From an uncultured Acidobacteriota bacterium (lineage in GTDB: Bacteria > Acidobacteriota > Terriglobia > Bryobacterales > Bryobacteraceae): DNA of 41,720 nt. Under the pieces are notes generated by a model. That model ran no database searches. It was not told where the DNA came from and worked only from the letters and a program-made list of their open reading frames with translations. Below, piece after piece: positions 6,257 to 13,548 of this stretch. A program made the translations under genes and the position numbers. The stretch is taken from positions 1 to 41,720 of the forward strand of contig CADEFT010000050.1 in the NCBI GenBank assembly GCA_902826685.1. The letters run 5' to 3'. Numbering within the stretch: position 1 is the stretch's first letter; every line of letters begins with the position of its first letter.

Positions 6257-8934
6257 TTGTCGACGATGAAGATCTCGTTTTCCACCTGGTCGACGCGGTC
6301 ATAGAGCAGCCACTCGCCATCGGGCGAGATGGCGAAGGTATCGAACTCGCTCGGCTTGTTGCCCGGCCGCGCGGCCACGCCGGTCTTCCCGTCCGGCAGG
6401 CGGAACGACGCGATCTCCAGCAGGCCCTTGGCATCGCGGCGGGCGTAATAAATGCTGCCTTTGCCCGGCACCCAGCCCACGCGCGGAAACGTCTTGGCCA
6501 GCAGCGCCGGCGCGGGTTTGTCCGGCCCGTGCCAAAGCCCGTTCAGGTTCGTGTAGTAGATCTCGCCGCCGATATCGGCGCCCATCAGGGCTCCGTTGCG
6601 GGTCACGGGCTCGGCCGCCCCGCCGGCCGGCGGCATCCGCCAAAGCTGGTTGCCGTTTTCGCGATTGGAAGTGAAGTAAATCCACTTGCCGTCGGCCGAC
6701 CAGAACGGCCAGCGGTCTTCGCTGGACTCGTTGGTCAGGCGCCGCGCATCGCCGCCCGCGGCATTGATGACGTGGACGTCGGAGTGGCCGTCGGGACGCG
6801 AGTCGAAGGCGATCCACCGTCCGTCGGGCGACCAGTGGGGCGATCCGGTCTGCGGCCCGCCAAAGCTGGTCAACTGCATCGGGCTGCGGCCTTCCTGGTC
6901 GCTCACCCACAACTCATAGGCGCCCGTGCGGTCGGAAGCAAACGCGATTCGCGTGCCGTCGGGGCTGTACTCGGGCTGGAACGAGGTCCGCGTGGACCCG
7001 ATCAAATCCTTGCCGCCGCCCGTCTCGGCCAGCTTCATGCGCCAGAGATTCTTATTGACCTTGTTGCGCACGTAAACCAGCCGCGACGTTTTGCGGGCGA
7101 TGTTGGGCGAATACGCATCGGTGCCGGAAAGAGCGATCGGTCCCACGGCGCCGCCCGCCGCCGGAATCGTCCACAGGCTGAACGGACCGCTGCGGCGCGA
7201 GGAAAAAACCAGGTGGCGGCTGTCCGGAGTCCAGGCGATACCCGCCACCCAGCGGCCATCCGACGTGAGCCGCTTGGCTGCTCCGCCCGCCGCTGGAAGG
7301 ACGTGGATGTCGTGCGATAGAAAGCTCGGTCCCTGTACGAAGGCGATCCATTGGCCGTCGGGAGAAAACACGGGACTGGCCACGAAAACGCCGTTCACGC
7401 CCAGATCGGTCACGGAGCCGCTCGAAAGATCGAGCAGGAACAGCGAGCGCGGCGCGCCGGGCTCACGGCGATCGGCGATTACCAGCGTGCGGCCGTCGGG
7501 CGACCAGTCGAAGTTGCATCCGCCGCTTGAACCCGAGCGCGGCGGCGGATCGAGTGCGGGAGCGAGCCTTCGCTCCAGCCCGCCCATCGCCGGAACGGCG
7601 TAGTAGCCAGGCTGGGGAATGCCCGACCGAAGATAAGCCACCTGCCGCCCATCGGGCGACCACACCGGAGTTTCCGCGTTGCCCGGCCCATCGGTAAGCT
7701 TCAATGGCGGACCCGAACCCACCATCTGCACATAAATCTCTTTGTCGTCCGGCACGCCGCTCTCGCCCGTCCAGGCAAACGCCACCCGCTCGCCGTCGGC
7801 CGAAATCACCGGATTGTCCTTCACACCGCGCAGGCTTGCGAGCGAAGTCATACGCGGCGCTTCCTGCGCCTCCTCGCGCTTCCACATCACCCACCCGGCG
7901 ACACCAAGCGCGACGGCCGCCCCCGCCAGCCACAGCCATGCGCGCCCGTGATGGGTGGGACGCACCGCCACCGGCGCCGAAGCCGTGATGCGGCCGGTGC
8001 TCGAATCGCGCTGCAGGCGTTTCAGATCCGCGCCCAGGTCGCTCGCCGACTGGTAGCGCAGCGCCTTGTCTTTTTCGAGCGCCTTGAGAATGATGCGGTC
8101 GAGATCGGGCGGAATCGATGGGTTCCAATCGCTCGGCGGTTTGGGATCGCGATTGAGCATCGCATCGAGCGCCAACGCCACCGTGGCCCCTTCAAACGGC
8201 TTGTGCCCCGTGGCCATTTCATACAGCACCGTGCCGGCCGAGAACAGATCGCTGCGCGCATCGAGCGATTCGCCGCGCGCCTGTTCCGGCGACATGTAGC
8301 TCACCGTGCCCACCGTCGTGCCGGGATTGGTCAGATCCAGCGATTCGGTGAAAGTGGGCGATACGCGCGGCTCCGGCTCGGCGATGCGCCGGATACGCTT
8401 GGCCACGCCGAAATCCATCATCTTCATCGGACCGGCGCTTGTGAGGAACAGATTGCCCGGCTTCACATCGCGATGGACGATGCGCTTGGCATGCGCGGCT
8501 TCAAGCGCCGCGGCAAGCTGCGCACCAATCTTCAGCACCTGTTCGAGCACCAGCGTCTGGCCCTGGATCGCCGTGCGAAGCGAATCGCCTTCGAGGTACT
8601 CCATGACGATGTAGGGACGGCCCTGCCATTCCCCCACATCGAAGATGGTGCAGATATTGGGGTGGCTAAGCGCCGAGGCCGACCGCGCCTCCAGGTACAT
8701 ACGCTGCACCAGTTCGGGTTCCGCCGCATGCTGCACAAGCAGAGTCTTGATGGCGACGATACGATCCAATCGCTCATCGACAGCCTTGTAGACCGCGCCC
8801 ATCCCGCCTTCCCCGATCAGGGCCACGATTCGATAGGGACCGATCGTTTGTCCGGCGGTCAAGGCACTCGCCACGGATGTACCGGTTGGCGTGCGGGTGC
8901 CGGTTTCCGACCGGTTAAGTGGGTCTCGATCCAT
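6247..8934 (-). CDS. Membrane serine/threonine protein kinase with C-terminal TolB/PD40-type propeller
   Basis: An 895-residue PknB-like receptor kinase. The kinase domain spans about residues 31-310: glycine loop IGEGGMG (40-46), ATP lysine K63 in VAIK, catalytic HRD at 154-156 with DVKPGN, DFG at 174-176, and the APE region as SPEQARG. A membrane helix lies at about 332-351. The outer half contains repeated PD40/WD40-like motifs (SPDGRQVAYL, SPDGRTLVIA, SPDGQWIAFV, SPDGTRIAFA, SPDGRWIAFD), predicting a TolB-like beta-propeller outside the membrane that could sense a ligand or envelope state. All catalytic residues are present, so it is likely active. This architecture is frequent in Acidobacteriota. 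No cognate substrate is evident next to it. Confidence 0.95.
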   Translation of the reverse strand: MDRDPLNRSETGTRTPTGTSVASALTAGQTIGPYRIVALIGEGGMGAVYKAVDERLDRIVAIKTLLVQHAAEPELVQRMYLEARSASALSHPNICTIFDVGEWQGRPYIVMEYLEGDSLRTAIQGQTLVLEQVLKIGAQLAAALEAAHAKRIVHRDVKPGNLFLTSAGPMKMMDFGVAKRIRRIAEPEPRVSPTFTESLDLTNPGTTVGTVSYMSPEQARGESLDARSDLFSAGTVLYEMATGHKPFEGATVALALDAMLNRDPKPPSDWNPSIPPDLDRIILKALEKDKALRYQSASDLGADLKRLQRDSSTGRITASAPVAVRPTHHGRAWLWLAGAAVALGVAGWVMWKREEAQEAPRMTSLASLRGVKDNPVISADGERVAFAWTGESGVPDDKEIYVQMVGSGPPLKLTDGPGNAETPVWSPDGRQVAYLRSGIPQPGYYAVPAMGGLERRLAPALDPPPRSGSSGGCNFDWSPDGRTLVIADRREPGAPRSLFLLDLSSGSVTDLGVNGVFVASPVFSPDGQWIAFVQGPSFLSHDIHVLPAAGGAAKRLTSDGRWVAGIAWTPDSRHLVFSSRRSGPFSLWTIPAAGGAVGPIALSGTDAYSPNIARKTSRLVYVRNKVNKNLWRMKLAETGGGKDLIGSTRTSFQPEYSPDGTRIAFASDRTGAYELWVSDQEGRSPMQLTSFGGPQTGSPHWSPDGRWIAFDSRPDGHSDVHVINAAGGDARRLTNESSEDRWPFWSADGKWIYFTSNRENGNQLWRMPPAGGAAEPVTRNGALMGADIGGEIYYTNLNGLWHGPDKPAPALLAKTFPRVGWVPGKGSIYYARRDAKGLLEIASFRLPDGKTGVAARPGNKPSEFDTFAISPDGEWLLYDRVDQVENEIFIVDNYR

Positions 8935-8985
8935 GAGCGAAAACCTTCAGCGTATCAGAGTATACCCCCACTCGGGGATGGTTGG

Positions 8986-10683
8986 TCACGGATCCATCAG
9001 GGCTACCAGGGCAGACGTAAAAGCCTCCACGAAGGTTCGCCCGTTGTTCATGAGATTCTCACGCGTCATGAGATCCGCCGCCATGTCCGGACGGACACCG
9101 ATGTTCTCGATATAGGGCGCGGCCGGAAATTCACCTCCGCTCGAGATGGTGCGTGGACGCACGATCAGGCTCTGCGTGACCGACGCCGAGGTTTCCGAAT
9201 ACCAGCCCGTGGGCAGAGGGTCGCTTACGGTTCCACCCGCGCCCATGGTGGGCGTTCCGAAGACCTTCCCGCGGTCGTTATCCTGAATCGCGCCGGCGAA
9301 GATCTCGGCGGCGGAGGCGGAAAGCTCATCGGTCAACACGATCAAGGGCTTGGTATAAGCGATGAGGTTGTCGCGCACGTCGCGCGCCGGCTCGACGTCC
9401 AGGCTGATATCGCAGATGGGCAGGGGGCCAGTACGTCCCCGGTTTTCGCTGTAGGCGCCCTTGATGTCGCCTAGCATCGCCGTGAGAATATCGGTGTACC
9501 ATTGCGGAGCGCCGCCGAATTCCAGCGCCTCGATTTCAGACTCATAGCGCGCAATCCACTCGCGTGTGGCTCGAATCTCGATGCCCGGCATGCGGAACCG
9601 GGCGGGCATGAATAACGAAATCGCGTCTTGCGTGAAGCAGGTATCGCCGCCCGGGTTGCGCATCACGTCCACCACCAGCCCGTCGGTATTGCGCTCAAAG
9701 AACGCCACCTCCTGCACCAGTTGATTCAGGGCCAGGCTGGCGGAAAAACTGCCATACATTTCCGGAATGCGCACGAACCCGATTCTTTTGCCGGAAGCCA
9801 TATAGGTGCCGCTGTAAATCAGGTCGCGCCCGGCGCGGCCCAGCCGCTGCGTGAAGCCGGCGGGATTGCCGAAGGGAGGCGTAAGTGCTCCGTATCCTTT
9901 AATCGCCCGCGCGCGCCGCACGCGAGCGTTGCGGAACAGGCGCAGGCCGCGATAGGGATTTCTGGCCAGACCCGTCACCGGTGGCTCCGCCTGCGGTTCG
10001 TCCACCGCGCGATCGCGCAGCGTGGGCGACGGGACCGGGCCGATCGCCGTGATCGCATCGCCCGACGTCACCCAGGGAATGTCGTAGGCCTGCTGCGCTC
10101 CGTTCGGCTTGCGGATCACGTATCGCGATTGCGCGGCCAGCATCGGGGCGCGCGGCAAAAACGCCTGCGGCCGGAACACCACCAGGTCGAGCGCGAACCG
10201 CTCCGTGGCCCGGCGGTTGCCGGAGGAGACGTAGGGCGAGTACTCCCGGATCCAGACTTCGGGCGATTTCCCGTCCACCGAAATCACTTCATCGCCCACA
10301 TCGATGGGGTAATCGCGCGCCGGCAGCAGGCGCCGGTTCACCAGGTCGACAAAAGCCTTCCCATCGTAAATGTCGATGAACAGGCCGTTATCGGCGGCAA
10401 AGTTCGAGGGCACGTAAAACTGGCTGTGGCCATCGCGCAGGCTGGCAACATAGGCGGCGCAGATGTCGAGAAACTCCAGATCGTCCTTGGCCCCATCCAC
10501 CCGCTCCAGCCACGGACCCAGCTTCAGCAGGTCGAAGCCAAGCCCATCCCGCTTCCACTCATAGGGCGCATACTGTTTGGCGTAAAGGGCGGCAAGCTGC
10601 TGAAAATCCAGTTGCCGCTGATCCTTCGTCATTTGGGCAAAGACGGGAATCGCGAAAAGAAGACCGACCGCGAGGCGGATCAC
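8986..10683 (-). CDS. Exported S41-family serine peptidase, tricorn/CPAF-like
   Basis: The chosen GTG start at 10683 gives 565 residues beginning with a signal sequence (IRLAVGLLFAIPVFA). The open frame upstream to 11016 runs antisense through the divergent membrane-protein gene and is rejected. A PDZ-like segment lies near 125-140 (VGDEVISVDGKSPEVW). The nucleophile region DELSASAAEIFA places the serine at S455. The lysine expected in S41A tail-specific proteases is absent (GTPTMGAGGTV where TFGKG is usual). Instead there is a histidine in LRDGHSQF (H86) and a glutamate in IENIGVRPD (E526), which resembles the Ser-His-Glu layout of tricorn and CPAF. It probably degrades or processes proteins in the periplasm. 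Confidence 0.85.
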   Translation of the reverse strand: MIRLAVGLLFAIPVFAQMTKDQRQLDFQQLAALYAKQYAPYEWKRDGLGFDLLKLGPWLERVDGAKDDLEFLDICAAYVASLRDGHSQFYVPSNFAADNGLFIDIYDGKAFVDLVNRRLLPARDYPIDVGDEVISVDGKSPEVWIREYSPYVSSGNRRATERFALDLVVFRPQAFLPRAPMLAAQSRYVIRKPNGAQQAYDIPWVTSGDAITAIGPVPSPTLRDRAVDEPQAEPPVTGLARNPYRGLRLFRNARVRRARAIKGYGALTPPFGNPAGFTQRLGRAGRDLIYSGTYMASGKRIGFVRIPEMYGSFSASLALNQLVQEVAFFERNTDGLVVDVMRNPGGDTCFTQDAISLFMPARFRMPGIEIRATREWIARYESEIEALEFGGAPQWYTDILTAMLGDIKGAYSENRGRTGPLPICDISLDVEPARDVRDNLIAYTKPLIVLTDELSASAAEIFAGAIQDNDRGKVFGTPTMGAGGTVSDPLPTGWYSETSASVTQSLIVRPRTISSGGEFPAAPYIENIGVRPDMAADLMTRENLMNNGRTFVEAFTSALVALMDP

Positions 10684-10713
10684 CCGCCCAGAATAGCAGG
10701 GGCGGTATTCGGT

Positions 10714-10719
10714 TAGAAT
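10714..10719 (+). promoter_or_regulatory. -10-like TAGAAT before the small membrane protein
   Basis: TAGAAT ends nine bases before the GTG at 10729. The same string TAGAATAGA precedes serC. No good -35 box is seen. Confidence 0.4.
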
Positions 10720-10728
10720 AGAGCGGAA

Positions 10729-11118
10729 GTGAACCTCGTGGACCGGCTTCTGAAACTCTACAGCATCGCCTTCCTCACTGTGCTGTGCCTTTTCTTTCTC
10801 GCCATCGGAATCATTTCGAAAGGGACGGGCAATCCGCTGCAGTTCTCGCAACTGCCGTGGAGCGGCGATTCGCTGGCAACCTGGCTGATTCTGCTGAGCC
10901 TGGTGGGACTGGCGGCCGTGGCGCTCGGCGCGCGCGGGAAACTGCGCTGGCTGCTCGCTCTGTTTGCGCTCTATGTCTTCGCCCAGACCGTGTGGGGATT
11001 TTATTTCGGCCCGCACCGGTTTGAAGGCTATGACGATTTCCGCTGGAGCCTGTGGTTTTCGCTGGCGGCATTGGCGGCGATGGCGGGAGCCGTACGGGCC
11101 GCGCTCGTCCGCGTCTGA
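10729..11118 (+). CDS. Small integral membrane protein of unknown function
   Basis: A 129-residue protein with four predicted membrane helices (near residues 12-30, 50-66, 72-90 and 103-127), starting at GTG. It has an amphipathic, basic first segment and no recognisable catalytic motif. It is divergent from the S41 peptidase with 45 bases between the starts. I do not recognise the family. Confidence 0.65.
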   Translation: MNLVDRLLKLYSIAFLTVLCLFFLAIGIISKGTGNPLQFSQLPWSGDSLATWLILLSLVGLAAVALGARGKLRWLLALFALYVFAQTVWGFYFGPHRFEGYDDFRWSLWFSLAALAAMAGAVRAALVRV

Positions 11119-11139
11119 CTCGCGTTCTATGCGACTCAG

Positions 11140-11544
11140 TCAATGCTGCACTCGCCGGTACACGCTCAAATTGCGGAGATCGCGACCGGAGGAGTCCCTG
11201 ACAAACTGTGTCATTTGGATCGATTGCCCGTCAGCGTTTAGTTCCCGCATCCAGCGATCAAGGACCGTGTCGCCTCGTTGCAAGATACTCTCGATTTGAC
11301 GCTCGTCTACGCGCCGAAGAATCAACGTCGCCCCGCCGGGCAAAGATTGGCCGCTCCCGTCCAGCGCACCGCCGTATTGGAACTTGATTGAGCGACCTTC
11401 TGAATCCTCTCCGTCGAGAATGAACATTAAGCCACCCGTAGGAACCGCTTCGATGACATAGGTGGCGCGCTTTCCCGGTTGCCCGGAAGCGTAGTTCAGT
11501 GTCGCCGGATCAAGCTCCCAGGTACCGATGAAAGGGTCGGCCAT
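11140..11544 (-). CDS. Small beta-rich protein, lipocalin-like guess
   Basis: The ATG at 11544 has a strong GGGGAG ribosome binding site, so it is preferred over the GTG at 11556. The 134-residue product begins ADPFIGTWELDPATLNY, like many short acidobacterial proteins that open with a GTW..D motif. It then alternates beta strands (ATYVIEAVPTGGLMFILDG, GATLILRRVDERQIES). This resembles small lipocalin-like or beta-barrel proteins, but no binding residues can be named. There is no signal sequence. The function is unknown. Confidence 0.65.
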   Translation of the reverse strand: MADPFIGTWELDPATLNYASGQPGKRATYVIEAVPTGGLMFILDGEDSEGRSIKFQYGGALDGSGQSLPGGATLILRRVDERQIESILQRGDTVLDRWMRELNADGQSIQMTQFVRDSSGRDLRNLSVYRRVQH

Positions 11545-11643
11545 TTTTCTCCCCACGCTTGGCTCACAGCCCGTATTCTATTTGAGTTCGGTCGCGCAAA
11601 TCTAGACGAGTATAGATCTGGAAAGGCCTTTCGGCCATAGCCC

Positions 11644-12371
11644 TTGCCGCCCCATGGTCAGACGGCCCCAAAGACTCAATACGTGGAAGTCGAACCCGAT
11701 GTTCGGCTCGAAGTTGTAGATTGGGGAGGTCACGGTCGCTTGATTGTCCTGTTAGCGGGTGGTGGTGACACGGCTCACGTCTATGACCCGTTCGCCCCGA
11801 AGCTCATTGGCGAGTACCACGTCTTCGGCATCACTCGCCGTGGCTTCGGCGCGTCGAGCAAGACGTCAACAGGGTACTCCTCGACGTCCCTGGCCAACGA
11901 CATACTCCGCATCATGGATGCTCTCGGGATCGACAAGCCTGTTCTCATTGAACATTCCGTCGCTGGGGACGAAATGTCGTCGATCGGTGCTCGACGTTCC
12001 GATCGGATCGCCGGCCTGATCTATCTGGATGCGGCTTGGGACCGGACGTGCGTGCAAGGCCCTCGGTGCCGGTGTCGAGAAACCCGACTACGCACGGATA
12101 CGAGTGGCCGCGCTTGCTCTATGCGGCACCGGGAACTTGGACCGAGATGATGCCCGGTGCACCCAAGCTGACCAGCCCGCAACAACGGGTAGCTGCGGAA
12201 CGAGTCGTCGCATTGGCGGCGCGCACGCGTAAATACATGAAGGACACCTTCCGCTCGGGCGTGAAGAACTCACGCGTCATTGAGGTCCCTGGGGCGAGTC
12301 ATTACATTTTTAGGAACAACGAAGCAGACGTTTTGTGCGAGATACGTGCTTTTCTCGAGACCTTGCCATAG
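11644..12371 (+). pseudogene. Decayed alpha/beta hydrolase gene
   Basis: Two reading frames together give the outline of an alpha/beta-hydrolase. The first (11644 to about 12035) carries EVVDWGGHGRLIVLLAGGG, the ITRRGFGASS loop and LIYLDAAW. The second (from about 12040 to the stop at 12371) carries RVIEVPGASHYIF with the catalytic-histidine motif and the final helix. A frame change is needed near 12035-12045, and the lid region that normally sits there is missing. The nucleophile elbow reads EHSVAGDE where GHSxAG is expected. Upstream, another frame reads LSAIALAAPWSDGPK, like the end of a signal peptide, implying a second frameshift near 11665. The gene is therefore non-functional. Confidence 0.75.
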
Positions 12372-12474
12372 ACCAGACGGAGTGCGCGACACGGAAGGGA
12401 AAGAGACCGGGGGGGTAGCGTATGGTCAGTGTGCGCTATTCCGCCGTGGTCGCGCCCGCCTGAATTGAATCTGA

Positions 12475-12798
12475 CTACGCCACACGAAGCTCAGCCGTGC
12501 CCCGCTTGCTAGGCTTCACCACGATTTCAACATCTTGCCCCAGAGCCACCAGAAACCGCATGAGCCGCTCCACTGAATATCCGCGGAATTGCCCAGCGAG
12601 CATCGCGGAAACCTTGGGCTGGTCGATACCCATCGCTTTCGCCGCCGCTGTCTGAGTCAGGCCCCTCTGCTCGATGATCCGGCCGATCTTCAATACTAGG
12701 CTGGATTTGACTAGATGTTCTTCGGCATCAGCCAATCCAAGATCCGCGAACACGTTTCCGCTGCTGATCTGCCTATCGAGAGGTTTAGTTTGTCGCAT
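12475..12798 (-). CDS. HigA-like antitoxin with helix-turn-helix DNA-binding domain
   Basis: A 107-residue protein with a Cro/C1-type helix-turn-helix at about 45-85 (GLTQTAAAKAMGIDQPKVSAM), of the kind found in HigA2-like antitoxins. The ATG at 12798 has GAGG upstream and is preferred over the TTG at 12810. It overlaps the end of the toxin gene by 14 bases, the usual coupling for a toxin-first (hig-type) module. It should neutralise the toxin and repress the operon, probably at the palindrome in front of the toxin gene. Confidence 0.85.
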   Translation of the reverse strand: MRQTKPLDRQISSGNVFADLGLADAEEHLVKSSLVLKIGRIIEQRGLTQTAAAKAMGIDQPKVSAMLAGQFRGYSVERLMRFLVALGQDVEIVVKPSKRGTAELRVA

Positions 12799-13132
12799 TC
12801 TTGACCTCAATTCTCAACTGTTTCAACCGTCGCCTGACGAGTTCGATCTCGGCTTGAGGCGTTGCGATTCCCGATTTGGATTTCTTCTGAAACGCGTGCA
12901 GGACGTAAATCGAATTCTCGAAGGACACCGTGTAGACGGCCCGATAGGTGCCGCTCCGATCGCTCGCCGCGATCTCCATGACACCGCCACCGAGCCCGTG
13001 CAGCGGCTTGGCGCTGTGATGATTTTCCCCCGACTGGGCGACGTACAGCGCATATCCCATATCGTCCTGAACCACCGCCGGGAATGCCTTGAGATTCTCC
13101 AACGAGTCGCCTAGCCAAATGAGAGTTTTCAC
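12785..13132 (-). CDS. HigB/Gp49-like toxin of a type II toxin-antitoxin system
   Basis: The 115-residue product matches the RelE-superfamily Gp49/HigB type: LIWLGDSLENLKAFP at the start, then the core strands VMEIAASDRSGTYRAVYTVSFENSIYVLHAFQKKSKSG. The YVLHAFQKKSK segment is the family's signature strand with basic residues. Members cut mRNA at the ribosome. The start is GTG. Toxin-first order and the 14-base overlap with the antitoxin fit a hig-type pair. It lies beside a decayed hydrolase gene, in the part of the window most likely to have been acquired. Confidence 0.85.
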   Translation of the reverse strand: MKTLIWLGDSLENLKAFPAVVQDDMGYALYVAQSGENHHSAKPLHGLGGGVMEIAASDRSGTYRAVYTVSFENSIYVLHAFQKKSKSGIATPQAEIELVRRRLKQLRIEVKNATN

Positions 13133-13138
13133 TTCGCT

Positions 13139-13154
13139 ATGCCAATAGTGGCAT
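13139..13154. promoter_or_regulatory. Palindrome ATGCCA-ATAG-TGGCAT, probable toxin-antitoxin operator
   Basis: A perfect inverted repeat with six-base arms and a four-base spacer, placed 6 bases upstream of the toxin GTG start. Its position and symmetry fit an operator bound by the HTH antitoxin for autoregulation. Confidence 0.6.
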
Positions 13155-13314
13155 GGCGGGTTCGCCGCGTCAACTCTAGGCGGGGCGTCCCGGAGGTAGT
13201 CTCAACGCCGTGCGCGACTGGATAAAGAATGCCCGTTCGCGCTTGTCCGGTGAAATGGGACCAAACGGAGGAGCGACCCGCGCGGGAAATGCCTGGACGC
13301 TGTGCGCCTGAGCG

Positions 13315-13548
13315 TCAACGCCCACGCCGAATGCCCGAAGGCCGGATCGGCTTGGCGGCGAAAGGCCGGGCCGCAATCGGTTTCGCCCGATACGCGGACG
13401 CCGGACGGATGGGCGCCGCACGGAAATCGGCGCGCGGAGCGATCGCCCTCGACCGGATCGGCTTCGGCTGAATAGGCCTCGGCGCGATTCGCATCTGCGC
13501 GCTCGCGGCGGCGGCCAGCAACAGCGGAATCCACCAGCGGCGTCCCAC
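13315..13548 (-). CDS. Small exported Arg/Pro-rich repeat peptide
   Basis: A GTG directly abuts the TAG stop of the transhydrogenase gene, with a GGGGG tract about six bases upstream, so translation is probably coupled. The 77-residue product starts with MGRRWWIPLLLAAAASAQ, a good signal peptide. The mature part (about 59 residues) holds 13 arginines, 3 lysines, 11 prolines and only one acidic residue. It is built from imperfect units such as KPIRS, AKPIAARPF and AAKPIRPSG. I do not recognise a family. Cationic proline-rich exported peptides can bind membranes, cell wall or nucleic acid, but the role here is open. Confidence 0.6.
   Translation of the reverse strand: MGRRWWIPLLLAAAASAQMRIAPRPIQPKPIRSRAIAPRADFRAAPIRPASAYRAKPIAARPFAAKPIRPSGIRRGR

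Noticed and set aside
7948..9474. Rightward open frame of 508 codons
   Set aside because: It lies antisense to the kinase domain and to the S41 peptidase end; its Arg/His-rich composition has no domain.
10684..11016. N-terminal extension of the S41 peptidase
   Set aside because: The extension is antisense to the divergent membrane-protein gene, and a signal peptide begins at the GTG at 10683.
11620..11640. Palindromic AAAGGCCTTT/GGCC cluster as a terminator
   Set aside because: The stems are only four to five bases with no T-run, and the sequence is probably part of the decayed signal-peptide region of the hydrolase.
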